Source: Anaerolineales bacterium (GTDB lineage Bacteria; Chloroflexota; Anaerolineae; Anaerolineales; DRMV01). Taken from it: a stretch of 38,721 bases of DNA. The stretch is from positions 1 to 38,721 of the forward strand of contig JALWJZ010000087.1 of assembly GCA_026996855.1 (NCBI GenBank). The letters run 5' to 3'. Position numbers and translations under genes: made by a program. The notes under the pieces were generated by a model, which was not told the DNA's origin, did no database searches, and saw only the letters and a list, made by a program, of their open reading frames with translations. Position 1 is the first letter of the stretch. Each line of letters begins with the position of its first letter. Of the stretch, positions 16,107 through 22,892 are shown in pieces.

Positions 16107-17526
16107 ACACGTTCTCCAGGTTCAGGGAACCTTCGGCCAGGGGTTGCCCCTGAAGACCGAAAAACGTCCAGGAAACTCGCGGGGCAGGCTGCCACGAGAC
16201 CCGCAAGCAGGCAAACTGCGGCCCGGACACGGAAGCCAACACCCGATGCCCTTGAAGCAGCGGGCTGACCGCCCGACCCACCGGACGCCAGGCCACCCGG
16301 GGCCATCGGCCGGGGCACACCCCCCCGACGCCGATTTCCCACAAACGGGCCGTGTGGCCATCGACCTGCACCTGGGCCTCCACCACCCGGCCCCATTCCA
16401 GGCCGTGGCTGAGGAAAATCAGGTTTCGCAGGCCCCGAGCCGCGACCATGTGCAACAAACGGCGCAAGGCGTCGGGAAAGCGTCCCCAATAATCGCCAGG
16501 GCCTCGGGAAAACACGGCCGCGGAAGTAACCACAAAGGTCAGAGGATACGCGTCGCGAGCCGTGGCCAGCCAGCCTTCCAGCACGCGCCACTGCTCCGGG
16601 TGCAAAAGACGCCGAACCAGGCCCGAACGGATGCGATGGGTATGGAGGTCCAGCACCAAGAAAGCCGCGGCACCATACGCAAACGCATACCCCAGGTGGC
16701 CCCGGTCGGCTGGCAGAATCAAAGGGCGATGCACATCCGCACCTTCGGGCGGCGCCGGCGGGTCCGCGGTCAACACACCCAGATGCTGCCAGTAAGCCTG
16801 CAGGGCGGCCACCACCCGCTGGCGCGACACCTCTCGGGAGGCAGGGGGGAAGCCCTGCCATCGCCGCCACCAACGCAACCAAAAGGGAAGTCGCGCCTGA
16901 GTGCGGTCCACGTCGGCCCAGGCCCACCCCCAATCCACCTCCCGATGGCCCCACATGGGAAAAATGGGGTGCTCTTGCAACGCCAGACCCCAGGAAGGCT
17001 GGGACCAGGCCGCCTGATACAAGCGGTGGTATTCCTCCAGGGTCACCGGGGGACGCTCCAGCCCGTTGTCGGGAACGGCATCGGCAGCCAGCAAAGGACC
17101 GGGTGTCAGGAAAAAGGCCGCGTCTTCCTTCCGGGCCTGCTCCCGCACCCGATGGAGCATGTCCGCGGCGTGATGGGCTTGCGGCAATAGGGTGCCCAGC
17201 ATACAAAACGTGAAATCCCGCCGTTCGGTCAACCGGGGCGCGGTGCGGAACCCTCCACGCGCGACCTCCACCTCCTGGCCCGTCGCATCCACGAAAACCA
17301 CGCTGTAGCGATAAGCCCTCTCGGGACGCAGGCCGAGCACGGAGAACAAAACCAGATGGCCGGCCTCCTCCTGGGTTCGGACCGGTTCCGACTCCCAGAC
17401 CGCACGGCCGGCAACCTCGGAAACCCGCGCTTTCCACGTGGAAGGCCGCGAGGCTCGCAGCCAAAGGCGCGCCCGGTCCGAAGCCACACCACCTATCGCG
17501 GGACCCAGCAACAAAGGCACGGTCAC
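16075..17526 (-). CDS. PhoD-like protein, probable non-catalytic (metal ligands lost)
   Basis: A protein of 483 residues. The N-terminal 95 residues form a Fn3-like PhoD_N module (GPAIGGVASDRARLWLRAS, then FRTAP). The rest follows the layout of PhoD alkaline phosphatases: PIFPMWGHREVDW stands where active enzymes have a WDDHD block, FLVLDLHTHRIRSG where they have LD-x-R-x-Y/F-R, LHPEQWRVLEGWL where they have GxxQxxWL, and LIFLSHGLEWG where they have SGDVH. The metal-binding Asp and His residues are therefore mostly replaced, and the early GD-x-Y motif is missing. I infer a pseudo-enzyme or a changed metal site. No signal peptide is present, unlike secreted PhoD. It overlaps mvk and precedes it in the same unit. 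Confidence 0.72.
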   Translation of the reverse strand: MTVPLLLGPAIGGVASDRARLWLRASRPSTWKARVSEVAGRAVWESEPVRTQEEAGHLVLFSVLGLRPERAYRYSVVFVDATGQEVEVARGGFRTAPRLTERRDFTFCMLGTLLPQAHHAADMLHRVREQARKEDAAFFLTPGPLLAADAVPDNGLERPPVTLEEYHRLYQAAWSQPSWGLALQEHPIFPMWGHREVDWGWAWADVDRTQARLPFWLRWWRRWQGFPPASREVSRQRVVAALQAYWQHLGVLTADPPAPPEGADVHRPLILPADRGHLGYAFAYGAAAFLVLDLHTHRIRSGLVRRLLHPEQWRVLEGWLATARDAYPLTFVVTSAAVFSRGPGDYWGRFPDALRRLLHMVAARGLRNLIFLSHGLEWGRVVEAQVQVDGHTARLWEIGVGGVCPGRWPRVAWRPVGRAVSPLLQGHRVLASVSGPQFACLRVSWQPAPRVSWTFFGLQGQPLAEGSLNLENVYDRIALVGTG

Positions 17527-17530
17527 CCCA

Positions 17531-19354
17531 TTACACTCCGGCCTCGATGTCTTCCTGCACCTTGCGCAAAAAGGCTTCCAGGGTCATGGGACCCAGATTC
17601 TTGCCGGAACGCAGGCGAACGGCCACGGTTCCCTGCTCGACCTCTTTGTCACCCACCACCAGCATGTAGGGAATTTTCTGCAACTGGGCTTTACGAATCT
17701 TGGCCTGCATGCGTTCCGAGCCATCGTCCACTTCCACTCGCAACCCGGCCTCCCGAAGTTTGGCCGCCACCTCCCGGGCGTAGGCCACGTGGCGGTCGGT
17801 GATGGGAATGAGCACCGCCTGCACCGGTGCCAGCCACACAGGGAACGCGCCGGCGAAATGCTCGATGAGGATGCCCAGGAAGCGCTCCGTGGTGCCCGTG
17901 ACCGCGCGGTGCAGCACCACCGGGGTGTGCTCCTGGCCGTCGGGACCCACGTAAGTCAAGCCCAGGCGCGCGGGCTGGATGAAGTCCACCTGAATGGTGG
18001 AGAGTTGCCATTCCCGGCCCAACACGTCGGTGGCCAGGAAATCGGCCTTGGGTCCGTAGAACGCGGCCTCGCCGGGAGCCTCGAAGTACTCCAGGCCCGC
18101 GGCGTCCAGCGCGGCCCGCAGCGCGGCCTCGGCCTTTTCCCATTTTTCCTCATCCTGGACGTACTTGCCGCCCTCTCCGCGCAGGGAAAGCCGCACCCGG
18201 TAGTCGGTGAAGCGATACCGACCCAGCACCTCCTGGATGATTTTCAAGGCCAGGGCGAATTCTTCCTGAATCTGCTCCGGCGTGCAGAAAATATGCGCGT
18301 CGTCTTGGGTCAGGGCCCGGACCCGGGTCAGGCCCAGGAGTTCGCCTTTCTTTTCGTAGCGGTACAGGGTGGCAAATTCCGCGAAGCGCAGGGGAAGTTC
18401 CTTGTACGAATGCTTCCCCATCTTCTTGTACAGGGTCATGTGGCTGGGGCAGTTCATGGGCTTGAGCCGGTATACGTCTTCGCCGTCCACCATGGGCGGG
18501 AACATGAATTCCGCGTAGTTGTCCAGGTGGCCCGATTGCCGGTACAGGTCTTCTTTCACCAGGTGAGCCGTCCATACGTGCTGGTAGCCGTACTTGGTCT
18601 GCACCTCGCGAACGAAGGATTCCATGAGGTGGCGGATGATTTCGCCTTTGGGAGCGAAGAGGGGGATGCCCGGCCCCACCTCGTCGGGGGCAAAGTAGAA
18701 CAGACCCAGTTCGCGACCCAGGCGGCGATGGTCCCGCTTCTTGGCCTCTTCCAGCCAGTTCAGGTACTGGCGCAGTTCCTTGGGCGTGCGCCACGCGGTG
18801 CCGTAAATGCGGGTGAGCATAGGGCGTTTCTCGTCGCCCCGCCAGTACGCGCCGGCGATGCTCATCAGTTTGAAGGCTTTGGGATTGATCTGGCCCGTGT
18901 GCTCCACATGCGGACCCCGGCACAAATCCTCGAAGGTGTCGTGCTTGTAGGTGGTGAGGACCGGCTTTTCGCCCGGCGGCAGCGGTTCACCGTACTCGTC
19001 GGTGCCCCGCTGCAAGATGTCTTCGATGAGTTCCAGTTTGTACGGCTGGTCCTTGAAGAGTTCCCGGGCCTCCTCGGGAGAGACCACCCGCCGCACGAAG
19101 GGGTGCTTCCCCGCAATGATTTCCCGCATACGGGCTTCGATTTCTTCCAGGTCCTCCTCGGAGATGGGTCGGGGCAGGTCGAAGTCGTAGTAAAAGCCGT
19201 ATTTGATGGGCGGACCGATGGCTATCTTGGCCCCGGGGAATTTCTCCAGCACGGCCTGGGCCATGATGTGCGCCAGGCTGTGCCGAATGCGATACAGGTC
19301 GCTGTTCTCGTAGGGTTCGGGTTCCGGCGGTGGCGTGATTTTCTGCTGAGGCAT
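17531..19354 (-). CDS. thrS: Threonyl-tRNA synthetase lacking the TGS domain
   Basis: Class II synthetase of 607 residues that charges tRNA-Thr. ATG 19354 has AAAGGAGGTGCGT upstream; a GTG at 19360 overlaps that site and is unlikely. The protein starts directly with the editing-domain entry (RIRHSLAHIMAQAVLEKFPG, then PPIKYGFYYDF), so the usual 60-residue N-terminal TGS domain is absent. The second-additional-domain zinc residues (CRGPHVEHTG), class II motif 2 (FRFAEFATLYRYE-like), the catalytic MNCPSHM with Cys, and the HRAVTGTTERF motif 3 are complete, followed by the anticodon-binding domain (LAPVQAVLIPITDRH). Regulation is by a T-box leader upstream. The end lies 5 bp from the PhoD-like gene. 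Confidence 0.97.
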   Translation of the reverse strand: MPQQKITPPPEPEPYENSDLYRIRHSLAHIMAQAVLEKFPGAKIAIGPPIKYGFYYDFDLPRPISEEDLEEIEARMREIIAGKHPFVRRVVSPEEARELFKDQPYKLELIEDILQRGTDEYGEPLPPGEKPVLTTYKHDTFEDLCRGPHVEHTGQINPKAFKLMSIAGAYWRGDEKRPMLTRIYGTAWRTPKELRQYLNWLEEAKKRDHRRLGRELGLFYFAPDEVGPGIPLFAPKGEIIRHLMESFVREVQTKYGYQHVWTAHLVKEDLYRQSGHLDNYAEFMFPPMVDGEDVYRLKPMNCPSHMTLYKKMGKHSYKELPLRFAEFATLYRYEKKGELLGLTRVRALTQDDAHIFCTPEQIQEEFALALKIIQEVLGRYRFTDYRVRLSLRGEGGKYVQDEEKWEKAEAALRAALDAAGLEYFEAPGEAAFYGPKADFLATDVLGREWQLSTIQVDFIQPARLGLTYVGPDGQEHTPVVLHRAVTGTTERFLGILIEHFAGAFPVWLAPVQAVLIPITDRHVAYAREVAAKLREAGLRVEVDDGSERMQAKIRKAQLQKIPYMLVVGDKEVEQGTVAVRLRSGKNLGPMTLEAFLRKVQEDIEAGV

Positions 19355-19370
19355 ACGCACCTCCTTTGGT

Positions 19371-19402
19371 CAGTGGTTAGTGAACAGTGATCAGTGGTCA
19401 GG
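19371..19402. repeat. CAGTGGTTAGTGAACAGTGATCAGTGG-type repeat
   Basis: A run of near-identical short words (CAGTGGTTAG, TGAACAGTGATCAGTGGTCAG) lies between the T-box terminator and the thrS ribosome binding site. Sequences of this GTCAGTGATCAGTG type occur as dispersed repeats in various bacteria. Here it adds about 30 nt to the thrS leader after the regulatory terminator. Confidence 0.45.
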
Positions 19403-19468
19403 AGCAAGGGTTGCTACGGACATTCACCAACAACCGTCGGTCCACGACTGGCAATTGCATTTAACCCA

Positions 19469-19775
19469 AAACCGCGCCCGTCCCTCCGGGACGAGCGCGG
19501 TTGGCGCACGCGGTTCCACCCGGGTTGGCCGGCGCGCCAGGGCACGATAGGGCGCCGAAACGTCCGATGTGCCCGCAACGCCGGCCCACCTCGCGGGGCC
19601 GATATCGGGGCCCAACCGAACCCCTTACTGACCCGTTCCGGGCGTTGGGGGGCCTGCTCCCGGGGGGTCCCATCGGGCACCGCACCAGAGCGCCTTCCAG
19701 CCGGGATGCAAACCCGGGCGCTCCTCTCTGGGGTGGGTCCACCCCGATGAGGTGTCCCGGTCGACGCGTCCACAA
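19469..19775 (-). promoter_or_regulatory. T-box riboswitch leader of thrS
   Basis: The 421-bp gap upstream of thrS holds a T-box leader on the minus strand. The antiterminator T-box sequence GGGTGGAACCGCG lies at 19521-19509. The competing terminator hairpin (AACCGCGCTCGTCCC pairing with GGGACGGGCGCGGTT, then TTGGG) is at about 19503-19469. Upstream, 19775-19620 contains long pairing blocks typical of stem I, including an AGAGAGGAGCGCC stretch. A candidate threonine specifier ACC is at 19668-19666, but I could not fold the stem and this codon is tentative. Uncharged tRNA-Thr would bind, form the antiterminator and allow thrS transcription. Confidence 0.85.
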
Positions 19776-19804
19776 TTATCGGATGGATTTAACCGTTGAA
19801 ACCA
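19775..19804 (-). promoter_or_regulatory. Possible promoter of the thrS leader
   Basis: On the minus strand GATAAT (19780-19775) is preceded by TTGGTT (19804-19799) with 18 bp spacing. It overlaps the end of the DUF2283 gene and lies directly before the T-box leader. The match is moderate; transcription could also come from further upstream. Confidence 0.35.
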
Positions 19805-20006
19805 AACCTATTTCTTCCAGAACCACCCGGCGCAAAATGTCCGGATTCTTCAACCGACGAAGAGCATCCAAAATCTCAATGCCTGCGATGCGTCCTTCTG
19901 CATCATAATCAATAGCGACACCTTCGTCCACGATTTTCGTAGTCACGGTGGTGTCCAAAAATTGAATGTAAAGCACATCGACTTCGGAATCGTATGTAAT
20001 CCGCAT
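19776..20006 (-). CDS. DUF2283 small protein
   Basis: A protein of 76 residues with the DUF2283 pattern: MRITYDSEVDVLYIQFLDTT, then GVAIDYDAEGRIAGIEILDA. These are small all-beta proteins of unknown biochemical function. They are very often encoded next to a DUF4258 protein, as here (3-bp gap). Such pairs have been suggested to be toxin-antitoxin modules, with DUF2283 as the antidote partner. It ends at the beginning of the thrS T-box leader. Base usage is more AT-rich than in neighbouring genes, in keeping with a mobile small gene pair. Confidence 0.85.
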   Translation of the reverse strand: MRITYDSEVDVLYIQFLDTTVTTKIVDEGVAIDYDAEGRIAGIEILDALRRLKNPDILRRVVLEEIGLVSTVKSIR

Positions 20007-20009
20007 ACC

Positions 20010-20285
20010 TCATCCTCGTTCTTCCGTCTTACCAAAAAAGCGTGTGTACACTGTTACGACCACAATGATGTCACCTTCTACAACAAAGATGGGTTTCACC
20101 TCTTTTTCTTGATACCACTTGCCATTCCATTCACGATGAAAAGGGAAAACCTTTCGACATGACCACCGTCCATACTGTTCGGTTTCCCATGCAGCCGAAC
20201 GAATGGCCTCCACAACCTCGTCTTCCGTCGCACCACGTTGTTGGAGACGTTCACGAGCGTGGTGTGAAAAACGGATAAACTTCAT
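20010..20285 (-). CDS. DUF4258 small protein
   Basis: A protein of 91 residues: MKFIRFSHHARERLQQRGAT, then EDEVVEAIR and IFVVEGDIIVVVTVYTRFF. This matches DUF4258, whose conserved features are the early S-x-H-A-x-x-R-x-x-x-R-G/Q motif and a final V-x-T-V-Y pattern. The fold is thought to be related to small RNase-like toxins (BrnT/RelE-like), though activity is not established. The ribosome binding site GGGAG precedes ATG 20285. It forms a two-gene unit with the DUF2283 gene and lies downstream of tRNA-Val on the same strand. Confidence 0.85.
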   Translation of the reverse strand: MKFIRFSHHARERLQQRGATEDEVVEAIRSAAWETEQYGRWSCRKVFPFHREWNGKWYQEKEVKPIFVVEGDIIVVVTVYTRFFGKTEERG

Positions 20286-20386
20286 GCAAAATCTCCCTGT
20301 ATTCCGTTGCTCCTCCCTACTACTTCACCTCCTTAGAAACAACATTATTCGAGCGAGACCGGAACGAGATGCAAATAAAGAAAAAG

Positions 20387-20460
20387 TGGGCGGTACAGGA
20401 CTCGAACCTGTGACCTCCTCCTTGTCGGGGAGGCGCTCTAACCATCTGAGCTAACCGCCC
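20387..20460 (-). tRNA. tRNA-Val (GAC), with C33 in place of U33
   Basis: A complete 74-nt cloverleaf on the minus strand. Acceptor GGGCGGT pairs with ACCGCCC, discriminator A, CCA not encoded. The D stem is GCTC/GAGC, the anticodon stem CCTCC/GGAGG with loop CCGACAA giving anticodon GAC, and the T arm ACAGG TTCGAGT CCTGT. The nucleotide before the anticodon is C where U33 is almost universal. A T-rich run (CTTTTTCTTT) directly after the gene can terminate transcription. Confidence 0.93.
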
Positions 20461-20530
20461 AGGCGGTCTCTATTATAGCCAAAGGCGTAGGGGTATGCAA
20501 CGATGGCACACGTTTCGGACGCCGGGTTCG

Positions 20531-20558
20531 TTGACATTTTCGGTTCCCTCGCTACAAT
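20531..20558 (+). promoter_or_regulatory. Sigma-70 type promoter of tRNA-Gln
   Basis: TTGACA (20531-20536) and TACAAT (20553-20558), 16 bp apart, lie 11 bp before the first base of tRNA-Gln. Elements and spacing are identical to the str operon promoter. Confidence 0.9.
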
Positions 20559-20569
20559 AAAAGCGCCGC

Positions 20570-20641
20570 TGGGGGCTCGTCTAAGTGGCAGGACAGCGGA
20601 CTTTGGATCCGCCAGTGCTGGTTCGAGTCCAGCGCCCCCAG
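20570..20641 (+). tRNA. tRNA-Gln (TTG)
   Basis: A 72-nt cloverleaf. Acceptor TGGGGGC pairs with GCCCCCA, discriminator G. The anticodon stem GCGGA/TCCGC encloses loop CTTTGGA, so the anticodon is TTG. The T arm GCTGG TTCGAGT CCAGC is standard. The U1-A72 pair is typical of tRNA-Gln. A hairpin terminator follows. Confidence 0.95.
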
Positions 20642-20650
20642 CCTGTGTTG

Positions 20651-20680
20651 GGCCCCTGCAGAAGGGGCCTTTCGCTTTTA
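20651..20680 (+). terminator. Terminator after tRNA-Gln
   Basis: The stem GGCCCCT/AGGGGCC has a 5-nt loop and is followed by TTTCGCTTTT. It lies 9 bp after the tRNA and 46 bp before mnmA. Confidence 0.75.
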
Positions 20681-20726
20681 TCCGGCACCCGATGAGCGGG
20701 ATTTGTTCGACGGTGTAAAAAGGCCA

Positions 20727-21842
20727 ATGACGAAAGGACCTGGAAAGCCAGGAGACAAGCCCACTGTGGTCGTGGGTATGAGCGGCGGGGTAGACAGTTC
20801 CGTGGCCGCGGCCCTGCTGGTGCGGCAGGGGTATCGGGTTATTGGGGTGATGCTTCGCCTGTGGTCCGAACCGGGCAAGGAGCACGAAAACCGATGTTGC
20901 ACGGTGGAATCCATGGTGCTGGCCCAACAGGTGGCTCAGAAGTTGGGCATTCCCTTTTACGTGTACGACGTGCGAGAGGTGTTCTACCGAACCGTGGTGC
21001 AGGCCTTCTTCGAGGGTTATGCCCGGGGCTGGACCCCCAATCCCTGCCTGGTGTGCAACGAGCGTATCCGTTGGGGCGTGCTTTTGGATTATGCCCGAAC
21101 CCTGGGTGCGGATTACCTGGCTACAGGTCACTACGCTCGACTGCGACGGCTGGAGGATGGTCGGGTGCAGTTGCTGCGCGGGGTGGACCGGGCCAAGGAC
21201 CAATCCTATGTGTTGAGCGTGCTCAAGCAGGCACAGTTGCAGCATACCCTGCTTCCCGTGGGGGAATACACCAAGGAGCAGGTGCGCCGCATGGCCGAAG
21301 AGTGGGGTCTGCCCGTGGCCCAACGCCGGGACAGTCAGGACCTGTGCTTCCTGGCCGGCGAGGATTATCGGGACTTCCTGGCCCGACACCGGCCGGACCT
21401 GGAACGTCCCGGCCCGATTTTGACCCCCGAGGGTCGCATGGTTGGCCTTCACCGGGGGCTGGCTTTCTACACCATTGGCCAGCGTCGCGGCTTGGGGTTG
21501 CGGGTGGGGAAGCCCATGTACGTGGTGGCCAAGGACGTGGAGCGCAATGCCCTCATCGTTGCGCCGAAAGAATATCGGGGCAAACGGGCTTTGCTGGCCC
21601 GGGATGTGAACTGGATTCTTGAGGAACCACCTTCGCAGGGCCCCCTCCAGGCCGAGGTGCAAATTCGTTACCGGGCCAAAGCCGTGCCCGCAACGGTGGA
21701 ACCCCGGGAGGAAGGTCGGGCGTTTCGGGCCGTCTTCGACCAGCCCGTGTGGGACATCACCCCCGGACAGCGGGCAGTGGTCTACCAGGGGGAGGTCTGC
21801 CTGGGCGGGGGCACCATTGTAGCCGCGGAGGATGAGCCATGA
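20727..21842 (+). CDS. mnmA: tRNA-specific 2-thiouridylase MnmA
   Basis: Adds sulfur to U34 of tRNA-Lys, -Glu and -Gln. The protein has 371 residues. The PP-loop GMSGGVDSS is at about 17-25, followed by the GVMLRLW block. The catalytic cysteines sit in NPCLVCNE and in SQDLCFL; GRMVGLHRG, FYTIGQRRGLG and the C-terminal IRYRAKAVPA barrel are conserved. I start at ATG 20727 (AAGG upstream); the frame is open back to a TTG at 20703. The gene stands directly behind tRNA-Gln(TTG), which is one of its own substrates. It overlaps the next gene by 4 bp (ATGA). Confidence 0.96.
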   Translation: MTKGPGKPGDKPTVVVGMSGGVDSSVAAALLVRQGYRVIGVMLRLWSEPGKEHENRCCTVESMVLAQQVAQKLGIPFYVYDVREVFYRTVVQAFFEGYARGWTPNPCLVCNERIRWGVLLDYARTLGADYLATGHYARLRRLEDGRVQLLRGVDRAKDQSYVLSVLKQAQLQHTLLPVGEYTKEQVRRMAEEWGLPVAQRRDSQDLCFLAGEDYRDFLARHRPDLERPGPILTPEGRMVGLHRGLAFYTIGQRRGLGLRVGKPMYVVAKDVERNALIVAPKEYRGKRALLARDVNWILEEPPSQGPLQAEVQIRYRAKAVPATVEPREEGRAFRAVFDQPVWDITPGQRAVVYQGEVCLGGGTIVAAEDEP

Positions 21843-22168
21843 ACCTGCCGGGGTGGATTTTCGGTTTGCTTTGGGTGCCGACCTTGGGCCTGGGGTATTA
21901 TGCCTGGAAAGGCCGTGGAGGCTGGTTGTGGATGCTGGCTTCGGTGCTCTTCGCCGGCTTGGGCTTTTTGGGCGGACATGTTCTGGCCCGTTACCTGGGC
22001 TGGGCCTGGGGACAGGTGGGCCCCTGGTATCTGGGTCCCGCGGTGGTCGGGAGCCTCGCGATGTTGATGGGAACCGACCTTTTGTTGCGTCCCCGTTCAG
22101 GTGAAACGCACCAACGTAATAAACGACGCCCCGCCCGTTCCCGCGAACCTTCCCCGAGAAAGCGCTAA
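21839..22168 (+). CDS. Small integral membrane protein, unknown function
   Basis: A protein of 109 residues with three hydrophobic segments (about residues 4-21, 28-48 and 64-82), followed by a very basic tail (RNKRRPARSREPSPRKR) that would be cytoplasmic by the positive-inside rule. No motif is recognised. It is coupled to mnmA by a 4-bp ATGA overlap. Its TAA stop is part of the 3-bp target duplication of the MITE that follows, so the element inserted exactly at the end of the gene without changing the product. Confidence 0.75.
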   Translation: MNLPGWIFGLLWVPTLGLGYYAWKGRGGWLWMLASVLFAGLGFLGGHVLARYLGWAWGQVGPWYLGPAVVGSLAMLMGTDLLLRPRSGETHQRNKRRPARSREPSPRKR

Positions 22169-22321
22169 GAGGGTGTTTGAGAAGGTGCGAAGCACCTTCT
22201 CAAAAGAAAGAATTTTGTAAAATACGCTCGTGGACTGCAGTTTGCGCTTTCGTCTGGTGGTAACTTCTTGTTGTAACGTAGAAGTTATTGAAAATTTGAA
22301 GGGTTTTCAAACACCCTCTAA
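22166..22321. mobile_element. 150-bp MITE with terminal inverted repeats and TAA target duplication
   Basis: The element runs 22169-22318. Its ends are GAGGGTGTTTGAGAAGG and, inverted, GAGGGTGTTTGAAAACC (first 12 bases identical). It is flanked by TAA on both sides (22166-22168, 22319-22321). The interior is clearly more AT-rich than the genome and has no open frame for a transposase. Next to the left end lies a perfect 13-bp hairpin (TTTGAGAAGGTGC, loop GAA, 22176-22204). The 3-bp duplication and GAG-starting ends fit IS5-superfamily-type elements, so I infer a non-autonomous derivative. Confidence 0.8.
22176..22204. terminator. Perfect hairpin inside the MITE left end
   Basis: TTTGAGAAGGTGC and its exact complement enclose the loop GAA. 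It could end transcripts of mnmA and the membrane protein gene, although the following run (AAAGAAAGAATTTT) is not a clean T tract on the plus strand. Confidence 0.45.
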
Positions 22322-22409
22322 AGGCGATAGGGCGGAAGGGTGGGGCCTCGCGGTGGAAGCAGGCGGAAGCACCGTCGTCTCCACACACGAACGCAAATGG
22401 GAGGGATTC

Positions 22410-22853
22410 ATGGCCGACATGGTCTCAAGCACCGTGGCGGTGGCATGGGTGCCCCACGAAGGCACCCTCATGGTGGGCCGTGATTCGGGCGGGCGGCCTC
22501 TGGTGCTTTCCCAGGGGCGTCCCGAAGCCGATGACCAGAACTGGCACGGGCTGAAGGCCTCGGATTTGCTTCTGCTGGCCGCGGCTTCCTGCGCCACCTA
22601 CGACCTGGTCACCATTTTGCGCAAACAGCGGGAGCCGGTACGGCACGTGGTGGTGCGTTGCCGCGGCGACCAGGAACCCGAACCGCCGTACCGTTTCCGG
22701 CACCTTCACCTGGAATACCACGTGTACGGCCCGGTGGCGCCGCAATCGGTGAAGCGGGCTGTGGACCTGCTGGAGACCAAATACTGCTCGGTAGTGGTCA
22801 CCCTCAAGGATGCTGTGACCGTCACCAGCGAATGGCACATCCATCCAAAATGA
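22410..22853 (+). CDS. OsmC-family protein
   Basis: A protein of 147 residues from ATG 22410, set by GGGAGGG five bases upstream; the open frame extends back into the MITE. The OsmC/Ohr pattern is present: an early beta sheet (VAVAWVPHEGTLMVGRD), then KASDLLLLAAASCATYDL with Cys61, and KYCSVVVTLKDAV with Cys126, the two redox-active cysteines. Such proteins reduce organic peroxides. This one is closer to the general OsmC/YhfA group than to Ohr, so its substrate is unclear. The MITE lies directly upstream and may supply or alter its promoter. A bidirectional terminator separates it from the convergent acyl-CoA dehydrogenase gene. Confidence 0.9.
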   Translation: MADMVSSTVAVAWVPHEGTLMVGRDSGGRPLVLSQGRPEADDQNWHGLKASDLLLLAAASCATYDLVTILRKQREPVRHVVVRCRGDQEPEPPYRFRHLHLEYHVYGPVAPQSVKRAVDLLETKYCSVVVTLKDAVTVTSEWHIHPK

Positions 22854-22854
22854 A

Positions 22855-22888
22855 GAGGCGAAGCCTACCGCGGGGCTTCGCCTCTTTT
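22855..22888. terminator. Bidirectional terminator between convergent genes
   Basis: The stem GAGGCGAAGCC/GGCTTCGCCTC has TTTT on the plus-strand side and an A-rich stretch (AAAATGAA) on the other. It lies between the OsmC stop (22853) and the dehydrogenase stop (22893), so it can serve both. Confidence 0.8.
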
Positions 22889-22892
22889 GCGT

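Noticed and set aside
22230-22409. Longer start of the OsmC protein inside the MITE
   Set aside because: The first 60 codons are mobile-element sequence with no OsmC similarity; ATG 22410 has a strong ribosome binding site.
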